This document shows, in pieces, positions 40,267-49,396 of a stretch of 64,000 bases of DNA. The notes under the pieces are model-generated. The model was not told the DNA's origin. It saw nothing but the letters and a program-made list of their open reading frames with translations, and ran no database searches. This DNA is from Rhodovarius crocodyli (GTDB taxonomy: Bacteria > Pseudomonadota > Alphaproteobacteria > Acetobacterales > Acetobacteraceae). Made by a program: the position numbers and the translations under genes. Within the stretch, counting starts at the first letter, position 1. Every line of letters begins with the position of its first letter. The stretch lies in contig CAMDJV010000003.1 of assembly GCA_945901085.1 (NCBI GenBank), positions 62,001 to 126,000 on the forward strand, read 5' to 3'.

Positions 40267-41511
40267 ATGCGGATCATTGTACTCGGGGCCGGCGTTGTCG
40301 GCCTCGCCACTGCCTATAGCCTGGCGCGCGAGGGCCATAGCGTGACCGTGCTCGAGGGCGAGGCCCAGCCGGGGCTCGCCACCAGCCGCGCCAATGGCGG
40401 GCAGCTTTCCTATAGCTATGTCGCGCCCTTCGCCGGCGCTGGCGTGATGGGCAAAATCCCCGGCTGGCTGCTCGACGCCGATGGCCCCATGCGCTTCCGG
40501 CCCGATTTCACCCGCGCCCAGGCGCTGTGGTTGCTGGGGTTTCTGCGCGCCTGCAATGGAGCCACATCGGCCCGCACCACGGCGGCCCTGCTGCGCCTGG
40601 CCTATCTCTCGCGGGACGCGTTGCATGCCCTCCTGGCGCGGGAGGAACTGGAGTTTGCCTTCGCCCGCTCCGGCAAGCTGGTGGTCTATTCGGACCATGC
40701 GGGGCTTGAAGGTGCCAAACGGCAAATGGCCACCCAGGCCGCTCTGGGCAGCGAACAGCACGCCCTCACCGCCGCCGAATGCCTGGCGCTTGAGCCCGCC
40801 CTTGGTCATATCAGCAGCCGCCTCGTTGGCGGCATTCATACGCCCAGCGAGGAGGCCGGTGACTGCCATCTCTTCTGCCTGGGTCTCGAGCAGGTGCTGC
40901 GCCGCTCGAATTTTGATGTGGCGTTCCACTTTGGCACCCGGGTGACGCAATTGCTGACCGCAGGCGGCCGGGTGGTGGGCGCCGCCACCGCGCAGGGCGT
41001 GCATGAGGCCGACGCCTTTGTCCTGGCGCTGGGCAATGGCGCGCGGGCCTTGGCGTCGCCCATTGGCGTGGACCTGCCGATCCAGCCGCTTAAGGGCTAT
41101 TCCTTCACCCTGCCCATCACCGGCCTCGCGCCCAATATCTCCATCACCGATGCTGCGGCCAAGGTGGTCTATGCCCGGCTGGGGGAAAGTTTGCGGGTGG
41201 CTGGCATGGCCGATGTGGTCGGCCTCGATACGCGCTTCGACAATCGTCGGCTCGACACCTTGCTGCGCCAGGCCCGGGCCACCTTCCCCCAGGCCAGCCA
41301 TTGGCAGGAATTGCGCCCCTGGACCGGCATGCGCCCGGCCACGCCCACCGGCCTGCCCATGCTGGGGCCAACCGCGCGCTGGCCTAACCTGCATCTCAAC
41401 CTGGGTCAGGGCTCGCTGGGCTTTACCCTGGCCATGGGCAGCGCGGCCATCATCGCCGATCTCATCGCCGGCCGGCCGGCGCCCATCCTCATGGATGGCC
41501 TCTCAGCGTAG
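40267..41511 (+). CDS. dadA: D-amino acid dehydrogenase
   Basis: Membrane-associated FAD flavoprotein that oxidatively deaminates D-amino acids, mostly D-alanine, passing electrons to the quinone pool. The 414-residue product starts MRIIVLGAGVVGLATAYSLA with the dinucleotide motif at residues 8-13. TSRANGGQLSYSYVAPFAGA near residue 40 is a DadA hallmark. GSLGFTLAMGSAAIIADLIA near residue 381 is the FAD-contacting C-terminal segment. DadX (alanine racemase) is not in the window. The last nine bases overlap the convergent lipase-like gene. Confidence 0.93.
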   Translation: MRIIVLGAGVVGLATAYSLAREGHSVTVLEGEAQPGLATSRANGGQLSYSYVAPFAGAGVMGKIPGWLLDADGPMRFRPDFTRAQALWLLGFLRACNGATSARTTAALLRLAYLSRDALHALLAREELEFAFARSGKLVVYSDHAGLEGAKRQMATQAALGSEQHALTAAECLALEPALGHISSRLVGGIHTPSEEAGDCHLFCLGLEQVLRRSNFDVAFHFGTRVTQLLTAGGRVVGAATAQGVHEADAFVLALGNGARALASPIGVDLPIQPLKGYSFTLPITGLAPNISITDAAAKVVYARLGESLRVAGMADVVGLDTRFDNRRLDTLLRQARATFPQASHWQELRPWTGMRPATPTGLPMLGPTARWPNLHLNLGQGSLGFTLAMGSAAIIADLIAGRPAPILMDGLSA

Positions 41512-42579
41512 CCAATCGGCTGCCGCGGCCTCTGCGGCCAGGGGTGCGGCAGGATTGTCCATCCAGGCCAGGATATCCGCCGCAACACGCTGGCGCACCG
41601 AATCCCGCAGCAGCAGGTGCCAGCCATCCGGGTAATGCAGGATGCGCTGTTCCGCGCGATGGGGCAGGCCGCGCAACACCCGCCTGGCGAAGCGGCCGGG
41701 GATCACCTCATCCCGCCCGCCGGTCAGGATCAGGCTGGGCGCCAGGCAGCAATGGGGCAGGGCGGCCACCGCAGCATCCATGCTGTCCAGCACACCCGCC
41801 ACCAGGTCGAGCCTGGCCTCATGGATGGTCAGCGGGTCGCGGCCGAAGCGCAGCAGCGCGGCCCGGTTGTCGCTGGCCGCGCGACCACCGGCGATAGCGG
41901 GCATCGCCAAGGCCGGCATGGCGGCGACCATGCCATCGAGCAGCAGCGTGGCGATGGCCGGCAAAATGCTACGGCCGAGCACTGCGGGCGCTGAGAGGAT
42001 ATAGCCTTGCACCGGCAGCGCTTGCGTCCCGGCTATGGCGGTGATGGCGCCGCCCATGCTCTCGCCCAGCATGAAAAGCGGCAGGCCCGGGTGCCTCGCC
42101 GCGATCAGCCGCGCCGCCGCGCGGGCATCGGCCACCAATGTCTCCACCCCAGGCCAGATGCCGCGATGGCGGGAATAGCCAAAGCCGCGCTGGTCATAGG
42201 CATAGACCAGCACGCCGCCGGCATTGAGCAACGGCGCGCCTTCGATAAGGGAATTGCCGCCATGATCACCAAAGCCATGCAGCACCAGCAGCACGGCGCG
42301 GGGCGGGCCCTCCGGCCGCCAGACCCGCAAGGCGAGGGCCGTGCCATCCTCCATCATCAGCGCCTCAGCCGGTGCGGGGCCGGCGGGCAGGAGCGGTGGC
42401 GGTGGCGGGACCAGGGCCCAGTGGCTCAGGCGCTCTATCGGTGGCGGTGGGGTGAAGGCCTCGATCGCGGCATCCCGCGTGCTCGGCCCGGCTGGAATGA
42501 TTTGGCGCGCGCAGCCTGACAGCAGCAATGCCACAAGCAGCCATGGCGGGAGGCGTCGAAATATGCGGGAGGGGAACAT
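41503..42579 (-). CDS. alpha/beta-hydrolase lipoprotein (monoacylglycerol-lipase-like)
   Basis: A 358-residue hydrolase starting MFPSRIFRRLPPWLLVALLL with the lipobox LLSGC, making it a predicted membrane-anchored lipoprotein. After a Pro-rich linker, the catalytic domain has VLHGFGDHGGNSLIEGAPLL near residue 102, YDQRGFGYSRHRGIWPG near residue 132, the nucleophile LGESMGGAITAIAG near residue 174 and a C-terminal histidine in YPDGWHLLLRDSVRQ near residue 326. The domain is the serine aminopeptidase/monoacylglycerol lipase type, likely acting on lipid esters in the periplasm or envelope. A GTG at 42582 one codon upstream is an alternative start. Confidence 0.88.
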   Translation of the reverse strand: MFPSRIFRRLPPWLLVALLLSGCARQIIPAGPSTRDAAIEAFTPPPPIERLSHWALVPPPPPLLPAGPAPAEALMMEDGTALALRVWRPEGPPRAVLLVLHGFGDHGGNSLIEGAPLLNAGGVLVYAYDQRGFGYSRHRGIWPGVETLVADARAAARLIAARHPGLPLFMLGESMGGAITAIAGTQALPVQGYILSAPAVLGRSILPAIATLLLDGMVAAMPALAMPAIAGGRAASDNRAALLRFGRDPLTIHEARLDLVAGVLDSMDAAVAALPHCCLAPSLILTGGRDEVIPGRFARRVLRGLPHRAEQRILHYPDGWHLLLRDSVRQRVAADILAWMDNPAAPLAAEAAAADWLR

Positions 42580-42661
42580 CACCTTGCGATATGGGGTGCC
42601 CGGCCCATGGTCCAGCCCCGCAGTTCCGGCTATGCCGGGGGCTCGACAGCACGAGGCCCCC

Positions 42662-42886
42662 ATGCGCGACCCGCAAATGACCGGCTACGGCCCCAAACTC
42701 ACCCCCGGCGTCACGCCGGAAGACATTCTGCCTGCGCATTCGCGCAGCGTGGCCTGCGATGGCGGCGGCGGCGCGCTGGGCCACCCGCTGGTGATGCTGC
42801 GCATCGAGGATACCCAGGTGACCTGCCCCTATTGCAGCCGCACCTTCCGGCTGGAACCGCATGCGGGGCATGGCGGGGAGCATTAG
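42662..42886 (+). CDS. zinc-finger CHCC domain protein
   Basis: A 74-residue protein beginning MRDPQMTGYGPKLTPGVTPE. The zf-CHCC pattern is clear: VACDGGGGALGHPLVMLRI then VTCPYCSRTFRLEPHAGHGG, with ligands C, H, C, C in the expected spacing. The domain is the one known from the mitochondrial complex I accessory subunit NDUFS6; bacterial versions are short and of unclear role, perhaps in iron-sulfur or complex I assembly. The ATG is selected as the only family-like start. It lies 33 bases before polA on the same strand. Confidence 0.85.
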   Translation: MRDPQMTGYGPKLTPGVTPEDILPAHSRSVACDGGGGALGHPLVMLRIEDTQVTCPYCSRTFRLEPHAGHGGEH

Positions 42887-42919
42887 GATGCGCCATTGCC
42901 GCAGGAGCCACGCGCCGCG

Positions 42920-45670
42920 ATGAGCGAGGATAAGCATCTCATCCTGATCGATGGCTCGGGCTATATTTTCCGGGCCTATCACGCGCTGCCGCCGATGACG
43001 CGGCCGGATGGGATTCATGTCAATGCGGTCTTCGGCTTCTGCCAGATTCTCTCGCGGTTTCTGGAGGCGCATTCGGCGAGCCATATCGCCGTCGTCTTTG
43101 ACACCGCGCGGGTGACCTTCCGCAATGAGTTTTATCCGCAATACAAGGCACACCGGCCGGACCCGCCGGAGGAACTCATCCCGCAATTCGCCCTGATCCG
43201 TGAGGCCACCGATGCCTTCGGCGTGGCGCGGCTGGAATTGCCGGGCTTCGAGGCTGATGACCTGATCGCCGCCTATGCAAGGGCGATGGAGGAGGCGGGT
43301 GGGCGCACCACCATCGTCAGCTCCGACAAGGACCTGATGCAGTTGATCCGCGCCAGCGTGATCATGCTGGACCCGATCAAGCAGAAGCCGATCCGTGAGC
43401 CTGAGGTTTTCGAGAAATTCGGCGTGACACCGGACAAGGTGGTGGAGGTGCAGGCCCTGGCCGGCGACGCCACCGACAATGTGCCCGGCGTGCCCGGCAT
43501 CGGCATCAAAACCGCAGCCCAGCTCATCAACGAATATGGTGACCTCGAGACGCTGCTCGCCCGCGCCGGCGAAATCAAACAGCCCAAGCGGCGCGAGGCG
43601 CTGATCGAGAATGCCGAGAAGGCGCGAATCTCGCGCCGGCTGGTGCAGCTTGATGACAAGGCGCCGCTGCCGGCGGCCATCGAGACGCTGCTGGCCCGCT
43701 CGCCCGAACCCGCGCGGCTTGCCGGCTTCTTCCAGGTGCAGGGCTTTCGCAGTCTTTTGTCGCGGCTGGGCCTGGGCGATGCCAAGGCCTCCATCCCCGC
43801 CATGGTGGCAGCCCCCACCATGGTGCCGGCCGCCGAGGGCGATATCGCCTTTGGCCCCTATGAGACCATCACCACCGAGGCCGGGCTGCGCGGCTTCCTC
43901 GCTGGCATGGATGGCATTTTGGGCTTCGACACCGAGACCGACAGCCTCGATGCACTCAATGCCAGGCTGGTGGGCATTGCGCTTGCCACAGCACCCGGCC
44001 GTGCCGCCTATCTGCCGCTGCGCCATGGCGGCGGCGACATGCTGAGCGGCCCGCCGCCCGAGCAATTGTCGCAGGATGCCGCCCTGGCCATCCTGCGTCC
44101 GGTGCTGACCGACCCTGCGGTGCTGAAAATTCTGCACAATGCAAAATACGATATCGAGGTGATGGCCCGGCCGGAGAATGGCGCCGTCGCCATCGCACCC
44201 ATCGATGACACCATGCTGATCTCCTACAGCATGGATGCCGGCCGGCACGGGCAGGGCATGGATTTCCTGGCCCAGCAGCACCTCAACCACGCGCCCATCT
44301 CCTTCGATAGCGTGACCGGCACCGGCAAGGGCCGCATCACCTTCGACCGCGTGCCCCTGGACCGCGCCACAGCCTATGCCGCCGAGGATGCGGATGTGAC
44401 GTTGCGCCTCTGGCAGAAGCTGCGCCCCATGCTGCGCGAGGCGCAGGCGCTTGCCCTTTATGAGCAGGTTGAGCGCCGCATGATACCGGTGCTGGCCGCG
44501 ATGGAGACCGCCGGCATCAAGGTCGATGGCGCCGAGCTGGCCCGTATCGGCCAGGATTTTACTGAGCGCCTGGTGGTGCTGGAGGCAGAGGCGCACAGGG
44601 TGGCCGGCCGCGCCTTCAATGTGGCCAGCCCCAAGCAATTGGGCGAAATCCTCTTCGACGAGATGGGCCTGAAGGGCGGCAAGAAGGGCAAGACCGGCGC
44701 CTGGTCCACCGATGCCAAGGTGCTGGAGGAACTGGCCGCGCAAGGCGCTGAACTGCCAAAGGTGGTGATGGAACACCGCCAGCTGGCCAAGCTGAAATCC
44801 ACCTATGTTGAGGGGCTCACCGCGCAATTGGCGGTAGATGGCCGCATCCACACCGATTTCGCCATGGCGGTGACCAGCACCGGCCGGCTCTCCTCCAATG
44901 AGCCAAACCTGCAGAACATCCCCATCCGCACCAAGGAGGGCATGCGCATCCGTCAGGCCTTCGTGGCCGAGCGCGGTCATCTGCTCATGAGCGCGGATTA
45001 TTCCCAGATCGAGTTGCGCCTGCTCGCCCATATGGCCGATGTACCGACACTGCGAGACGCCTTCGCCCAGGGCCTGGACATCCATTCCCGCACCGCGGCC
45101 GATATTTTCGGCCTGCCGCTCGATGGGGTGGACCGTGAGGCAAGACGCCGGGCGAAAGCGATCAATTTCGGCATCATCTATGGCATGAGCGCCTTTGGCC
45201 TCGCCGCCCAGCTTGGTATCGGGCCGGGCGAGGCCCGCGGGATCATCGATGCCTATTTCCAGAAATACCCCGGCATCCGCGCCGAGATGGATCGCCTGAA
45301 GCAGGAGGCGAAGACGCTGGGCTATGTGCTCAGCCCCTTCGGCCGCAAGCTCTGGATCGCCAATATTGCCGCGAAAGACCCCATTCTGCGGTCTGGCGCC
45401 GAGCGTCAGGCGATCAATGCCCCCTTCCAGGGCGGCGCGGCTGAGGTGATCAAGCGCGCCATGGTGCGGGTGCCGCGCGCCCTGGCCGATGCCGGCCTGA
45501 AGGCCCGCATGCTGCTGCAGGTGCATGACGAATTGGTTCTTGAGGTGCCCGAGACCGAAATGGAGGCAACCGGCCGCGTGCTGCGCGACACCATGCAGAA
45601 TGTGGCCATGCTGCGCGTGCCCCTGCTGGTCGAGGTCGGCCAAGGCCGATCCTGGGCGGAGGCGCATTGA
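42920..45670 (+). CDS. polA: DNA polymerase I
   Basis: Repair and primer-removal polymerase, 916 residues, starting [20 protein letters not shown] after a GGAG. Domain order: 5' nuclease at about residues 1-290 ([34 protein letters not shown]), 3'-5' exonuclease at about 320-510 with intact acidic residues ([34 protein letters not shown]), then the polymerase domain with motif [20 protein letters not shown], motif [21 protein letters not shown] and motif [17 protein letters not shown]. Proofreading residues are present, unlike in some thermophiles. The stop overlaps the possible TTG of the MFS gene. It is the largest coding region in the window. Confidence 0.98.
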   Translation: MSEDKHLILIDGSGYIFRAYHALPPMTRPDGIHVNAVFGFCQILSRFLEAHSASHIAVVFDTARVTFRNEFYPQYKAHRPDPPEELIPQFALIREATDAFGVARLELPGFEADDLIAAYARAMEEAGGRTTIVSSDKDLMQLIRASVIMLDPIKQKPIREPEVFEKFGVTPDKVVEVQALAGDATDNVPGVPGIGIKTAAQLINEYGDLETLLARAGEIKQPKRREALIENAEKARISRRLVQLDDKAPLPAAIETLLARSPEPARLAGFFQVQGFRSLLSRLGLGDAKASIPAMVAAPTMVPAAEGDIAFGPYETITTEAGLRGFLAGMDGILGFDTETDSLDALNARLVGIALATAPGRAAYLPLRHGGGDMLSGPPPEQLSQDAALAILRPVLTDPAVLKILHNAKYDIEVMARPENGAVAIAPIDDTMLISYSMDAGRHGQGMDFLAQQHLNHAPISFDSVTGTGKGRITFDRVPLDRATAYAAEDADVTLRLWQKLRPMLREAQALALYEQVERRMIPVLAAMETAGIKVDGAELARIGQDFTERLVVLEAEAHRVAGRAFNVASPKQLGEILFDEMGLKGGKKGKTGAWSTDAKVLEELAAQGAELPKVVMEHRQLAKLKSTYVEGLTAQLAVDGRIHTDFAMAVTSTGRLSSNEPNLQNIPIRTKEGMRIRQAFVAERGHLLMSADYSQIELRLLAHMADVPTLRDAFAQGLDIHSRTAADIFGLPLDGVDREARRRAKAINFGIIYGMSAFGLAAQLGIGPGEARGIIDAYFQKYPGIRAEMDRLKQEAKTLGYVLSPFGRKLWIANIAAKDPILRSGAERQAINAPFQGGAAEVIKRAMVRVPRALADAGLKARMLLQVHDELVLEVPETEMEATGRVLRDTMQNVAMLRVPLLVEVGQGRSWAEAH

Positions 45671-45672
45671 GA

Positions 45673-46857
45673 ATGTTCGAAGCCAGCGAAAAGCGCGTCC
45701 TGCTCTCGATATCCGGGGCGCATTTCATCAGCCATTTGCATCTGCTGGTGCTGCCGCCGCTCTTTCCCTTGCTGCGTGACAGCATGGCGGTGAGCTTTCT
45801 CGAGCTTGGTCTGGCCATCACCGTGCTGAATGTGGTGACAGCCCTGACCCAGGCGCCGATGGGTTTTCTGGTGGACCGCATTGGCGCGCGGCGTGTTCTG
45901 GTAGCGGGGCTGTGCCTGGGCGGGATGGCCTTCATCCTGGCCGGCATTGGCAATAGCTACCCCGCGCTGCTGGTGGCCGTCGCCATGGCCGGGCTGGCCA
46001 ATGCCGTTTATCATCCGGCCGATTACGCGATCCTGGGCAGTGCCATTGGTGAGGCGCGGGTGGGTCGGGCGTTTTCCATCCATACCTTCGCCGGCTATGC
46101 CGGCAGCGCTGTGGCACCCGCCCTGATGCTGGCCCTGGCCTGGGGCTTTGGCCTGCGAGGGGCATTGATCATCGCCGGGTTGCTGGGGCCTGTGGCGGCG
46201 CTGCCCATCCTGCGCGAGGCACTGGCCGAGCGTGTGCCGCCGCCTCGCGCCAAAGCGGCACCGGGTGGCCCCAGGATCATCAGCTTCACGGTGGTGCTGC
46301 TGATCGGCTTCTTTGTCCTCCTCGCGCTTTCCAGTGCCGCTGTGCAGGGTTTTGGCGTCTCGGCCTGGAACGGGCTTTCGGGTCTTTCCTTGGCGGCTGG
46401 CAATACGGCGCTGACGGCCTGGCTGACCATGAGCGCGCTGGGCGTGCTGGCCGGTGGCCATGTGGCTGACCGCACCCGACGCCATGGCCTGGTGGCGGCT
46501 GGTGGTCTGGGTGCCTCGGGGCTGCTGATCCTGCTGGGTGGCACAGTGCCCATGGGCCTCGTGCCGCTGGTGGCGACCATGGGCCTGGCTGGATTTCTCT
46601 CCGGCCTGATCATGCCATCGCGTGATATGCTGGTGCGCGCGGCCGCCCCGCCTGGTCAGGCGGGCGCAATGTTCGGCGTGGTCAGCACCGGGTTTTCTAT
46701 CGGTGGGGTCTTCGGCCCGCCCCTCTTTGGCTGGCTGCTGGATCATGGGCAACCCGAGACATTGTTTCTCCTTGCCAGTGCCAGCCTTGCCCTCGCCGTT
46801 GTGGTGACGGTCTGGCAGGATGCGCGGGGCCGTGCGCGGAGGATGCAATACGCCTGA
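45673..46857 (+). CDS. MFS transporter
   Basis: A 394-residue major facilitator with twelve predicted membrane segments, starting [20 protein letters not shown]. The [20 protein letters not shown] loop near residue 68 matches the family's motif A region (G-x-x-x-D-R-x-G-R/A-R). [20 protein letters not shown] near residue 110 and [20 protein letters not shown] near residue 318 resemble fosmidomycin-resistance/NarK-like members. The GGAGG site favours the ATG at 45673 over the TTG at 45667. The stop overlaps the purC start by one base (TGATG), so the two are translationally coupled. Substrate is unknown. Confidence 0.9.
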   Translation: MFEASEKRVLLSISGAHFISHLHLLVLPPLFPLLRDSMAVSFLELGLAITVLNVVTALTQAPMGFLVDRIGARRVLVAGLCLGGMAFILAGIGNSYPALLVAVAMAGLANAVYHPADYAILGSAIGEARVGRAFSIHTFAGYAGSAVAPALMLALAWGFGLRGALIIAGLLGPVAALPILREALAERVPPPRAKAAPGGPRIISFTVVLLIGFFVLLALSSAAVQGFGVSAWNGLSGLSLAAGNTALTAWLTMSALGVLAGGHVADRTRRHGLVAAGGLGASGLLILLGGTVPMGLVPLVATMGLAGFLSGLIMPSRDMLVRAAAPPGQAGAMFGVVSTGFSIGGVFGPPLFGWLLDHGQPETLFLLASASLALAVVVTVWQDARGRARRMQYA

Positions 46858-47831
46858 TGGATATCGAAACCCTCCGCCGGGCGGCGAAGCTGTTGCCCGA
46901 TGCCACCATCGCCGAATTGCCGAACCATTACAGCGGCAAGGTGCGCGACAATTACGACCTGCCGGATGGCCGTCGGATCATCATCGCCACCGATAGGCTC
47001 AGCGCCTTTGACCGTATTCTCTGCGCTGTCCCCTTCAAGGGCCAGGTGCTGACGCAAACGGCGCGGTTCTGGTTCGAGCAGACTGCCGATCTATGCCCCA
47101 ACCACGTGCTCTCCTACCCCGACCCCAATGTGGTGGTGGGCCAGCGTCTGGACATCCTGCCGGTGGAAATCGTGGTGCGGGACTATCTGGCGGGCAGCAC
47201 CGGCACATCGGTGCTCACCCTCTACAAGGCCGGCCAGCGGCAGATGTATGGCCATACCCTGCCCGATGGCCTGCGCGACAACCAGCGCCTGCCGCAGCCC
47301 ATTATCACCCCCACCAGCAAGGCCTTCCATGGCGGGCATGACGCGCCACTGACGCCGGCCGAGATTCTGGAGCAGAATCTGGTCACCCCGGTGCAATGGG
47401 AGCAGCTCAGCGCCTATGCCTTCGCGCTTTTCGCCCGCGGGCAGCAGATTGCGGCGCGCAATGGGCTTATTCTGGTCGATACCAAATACGAGTTCGGCAC
47501 CGATGCCGCGGGCCGCATCATCCTGGCCGATGAAATCCACACCCCCGACAGCAGCCGCTATTGGCGCGCATCGAGCTATCAGCCCTGCTTCGAGGCCTCC
47601 GAGCGGCCGGAGAGCTTTGATAAGGATTTCGTCCGCAATTGGGTGGCCGCGCGCTGCGACCCCTACCATGACGACATCCCCGAGATTCCCGAGGAGCTGA
47701 TCCTCGCCACGGCCGCAGTCTATATTGAGGCCTTCGAGACCATCACCGGCCAGAGCTTCACCCTGCCCGAGGAGCCCGGCACGGTGTTGCAGCGTATTCG
47801 CGGCCATCTCGCGGAATTCATGCGCGGCTAG
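46857..47831 (+). CDS. purC: phosphoribosylaminoimidazolesuccinocarboxamide synthase
   Basis: Purine biosynthesis step that joins aspartate to CAIR to form SAICAR. The 324-residue size is that of the longer, fungal/proteobacterial-type enzyme. The start [20 protein letters not shown] is one base inside the MFS stop. [20 protein letters not shown] near residue 24 is the SAICAR synthetase ATP-site signature. [20 protein letters not shown] near residue 46 and [20 protein letters not shown] near residue 201 confirm it. A hairpin terminator follows directly. Pairing with an MFS gene is unusual but close coupling is clear. Confidence 0.96.
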   Translation: MDIETLRRAAKLLPDATIAELPNHYSGKVRDNYDLPDGRRIIIATDRLSAFDRILCAVPFKGQVLTQTARFWFEQTADLCPNHVLSYPDPNVVVGQRLDILPVEIVVRDYLAGSTGTSVLTLYKAGQRQMYGHTLPDGLRDNQRLPQPIITPTSKAFHGGHDAPLTPAEILEQNLVTPVQWEQLSAYAFALFARGQQIAARNGLILVDTKYEFGTDAAGRIILADEIHTPDSSRYWRASSYQPCFEASERPESFDKDFVRNWVAARCDPYHDDIPEIPEELILATAAVYIEAFETITGQSFTLPEEPGTVLQRIRGHLAEFMRG

Positions 47832-47859
47832 CAGCCAGGGCTGGGACGGCCCAGGCTGC
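47831..47859 (+). terminator. purC terminator hairpin
   Basis: GCAGCCAGGGC and GCCCAGGCTGC pair (10 bp with one internal mismatch) around a 7-base loop starting at the last base of the purC stop codon. There is no strong T-run. Position after purC and before a new gene with its own start region supports a terminator. Confidence 0.5.
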
Positions 47860-47941
47860 CTCAATGGCCATGACGGGCTTGCTTGACCGTCTCGGCGGTA
47901 CCTATATGCCGCCTCCCGCCGGCCACGAAAGCTCCGCCACC

Positions 47942-48691
47942 ATGAACCTGACCTCTCGAAATGTGCTGGTGACGGGTGCTGGGCGTCGTCTGGGCGCCGC
48001 CATTGCCCGGCGCATGGCTGCCGCGGGTTGGGGGGTGGTGCTGCACCACAATGCATCGGGTGCCGATGCGAAGGCGCTGGCGGCTGAATTGCCGCGGGCC
48101 TGGACCATTGAAGCCGATCTCGGTGATGCCGCCGCCGCAGCGGCACTGCCCGCCCGCGCCGCCGCGCTGTGCGGCGGGCTGCATGGGCTGGTGAACAATG
48201 CGAGCCTCTTTGAATACGACAACCCGCGCGCTTTCGACCCGGCGCGCTTTGCCCGTCACATGGCGGTGAACCTCCTGGCACCGGCGCTGCTGACCCAGGG
48301 CTTTGCCGCTGGTTTGCCCGAGGGTGAGGATGGCGCCGTGGTCAATCTGCTCGATAATCGGCTCTACGCCGCCAATCCGGATTATTTCACCTATGCGCTC
48401 TCCAAATACGGGCTGGCCGGTATGACGGAAATGCAGGCCATGGCCTTGGCGCCGCGCATCCGGGTCAATGGCGTGGCGCCAGGCCTCGCCCTGATCTCTG
48501 GCACCCAGTCCGAGGCGGATTTTCAGCGCACCCGGGTCAATAATCCCCTGGAGCGCGGCGTCACCGCCGAAGATGTGGCCGAGGCGGTGGCCTATCTGAT
48601 GTTGGCGCCCAGCACCACGGGCAGCGTGATCATTGTCGATTCGGGCCAGCGGCTGCGCCGGCCTGGCCGCGATGTGGCCTTCGCGGCGTGA
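47942..48691 (+). CDS. SDR oxidoreductase, probable pteridine/dihydromonapterin reductase (FolM-like)
   Basis: A 249-residue short-chain dehydrogenase starting MNLTSRNVLVTGAGRRLGAA. TGAGRRLG is the NADPH motif with the arginine pair typical of pteridine reductases and FolM. LHGLVNNASLFEYDNPRAFD near residue 83, the catalytic YALSKYGLAGMTEMQAMAL near residue 151 (Y-x-x-x-K), and IRVNGVAPGLALISGTQSEA near residue 176 complete the fold. The stop overlaps the folB start (GTGA), so the link to pterin/folate metabolism is the best evidence for a dihydromonapterin/dihydrofolate-type reductase role. The symbol is withheld because activity is inferred. It starts 82 bases after the purC terminator. Confidence 0.8.
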   Translation: MNLTSRNVLVTGAGRRLGAAIARRMAAAGWGVVLHHNASGADAKALAAELPRAWTIEADLGDAAAAAALPARAAALCGGLHGLVNNASLFEYDNPRAFDPARFARHMAVNLLAPALLTQGFAAGLPEGEDGAVVNLLDNRLYAANPDYFTYALSKYGLAGMTEMQAMALAPRIRVNGVAPGLALISGTQSEADFQRTRVNNPLERGVTAEDVAEAVAYLMLAPSTTGSVIIVDSGQRLRRPGRDVAFAA

Positions 48692-49080
48692 TCAATGCCC
48701 CCGATGTTAACCGCCGCACCCGCCTCGTCTTTGTGCGCGGGTTGGAACTCGTCGCCCGTTTGGGTGTCCATCCGCATGAGAAGGCCGCGCCGCAGCGCGT
48801 GGTGATCGGCGTCGAACTCGAGGTGCATGATGAGAGCGCGCCGGACGGGATTGGCCCCGATGCGCTGGAGCGGGTGGTGGACTACCAGGCCGTTGTGCAT
48901 GTCGCGCGGGCAGCGGTGGCTGCGGGGCATGTGCTGCTGGTGGAAACCCTCGCTGAAACCATCGCGGCCACCGCCTTGCTGGATTTCCGCGTCATCAAGG
49001 CGCGCATCACCATCGAAAAGCCCGACGCTTTTCCGGATGTGGCCAGTGTTGGCGTTGTTATCGAACGGACAAGAGATTGA
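48688..49080 (+). CDS. folB: dihydroneopterin aldolase
   Basis: Folate pathway enzyme cleaving dihydroneopterin to the 6-hydroxymethyl pterin. The 130-residue product starts with a GTG overlapping the SDR stop by four bases. FVRGLELVARLGVHPHEKAA at residues 15-34 is the aldolase signature (with the G-x-H-x-x-E region), and VDYQAVVHVARAAVAAGHVL near residue 64 then VETLAETIAATAL near residue 84 complete it. VIKARITIEKPDAFPDVASV near residue 101 is the conserved C-terminal block with the catalytic lysine. The pathway's folE lies at 60.7 kb. It is separated from uvrC by a 316-base gap. Confidence 0.94.
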   Translation: MINAPDVNRRTRLVFVRGLELVARLGVHPHEKAAPQRVVIGVELEVHDESAPDGIGPDALERVVDYQAVVHVARAAVAAGHVLLVETLAETIAATALLDFRVIKARITIEKPDAFPDVASVGVVIERTRD

Positions 49081-49396
49081 AATATTTGGTCTCTTTGTGG
49101 TGCGCTCGCCACAATTCGTCCACCGGGTTGGCTTGGCAGCACCTTGCGTTAGAAAACCAGACAAAAGACATGTAAAAGTTACGCTGCAATCATAGCGACT
49201 TACAAAAAACGTACAAAATCAATGCATTACAATTTATGCTTAAGGCTTGGGCAAGGTGGGCGAATCGGCGGTCATCCGCCGAATTCGGTTGGATATGATG
49301 GCGATGCCCACAGGTTTATCCACAGAAAGCGTGGAGAACTGATCCACCGCCGCCGCGGGCTTGAGCCCAGGCCGCCATTCCGCCACACCAGGGGGA
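49081..49396. other. 316-base AT-richer intergenic region with a consensus DnaA box
   Basis: No gene was found between folB and uvrC. The first part (49081-49250) is distinctly AT-rich. CGGCGG/CCGCCG form a hairpin near 49267-49280, and a perfect TTATCCACA DnaA box is at 49316-49324. There is only one box and no tandem cluster, so an origin is not supported; a DnaA-responsive promoter for uvrC is possible. Confidence 0.6.
49316..49324 (+). promoter_or_regulatory. consensus DnaA box (TTATCCACA)
   Basis: A perfect match to TTATNCACA, 73 bases upstream of the uvrC start. A single 9-mer of this kind can occur by chance, but it sits in a non-coding, AT-richer stretch next to a DNA repair gene. 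Confidence 0.45.

Noticed and set aside
42365-45667. A 1100-codon open frame antisense to polA
   Set aside because: It mirrors the polA reading frame on the opposite strand, a known artefact of GC-rich codon use; polA has all its motifs and the antisense product looks low-complexity (His/Gly/Gln-rich).
45406-46848. A 480-codon open frame antisense to the MFS gene
   Set aside because: Composition (His, Gln, Arg-rich) is that of a shadow frame; the sense strand encodes a clear twelve-segment transporter.
49081-49396. Chromosomal replication origin
   Set aside because: Only one perfect DnaA box and no clustered boxes or DnaA/ParAB neighbours; strong oriC features are missing.
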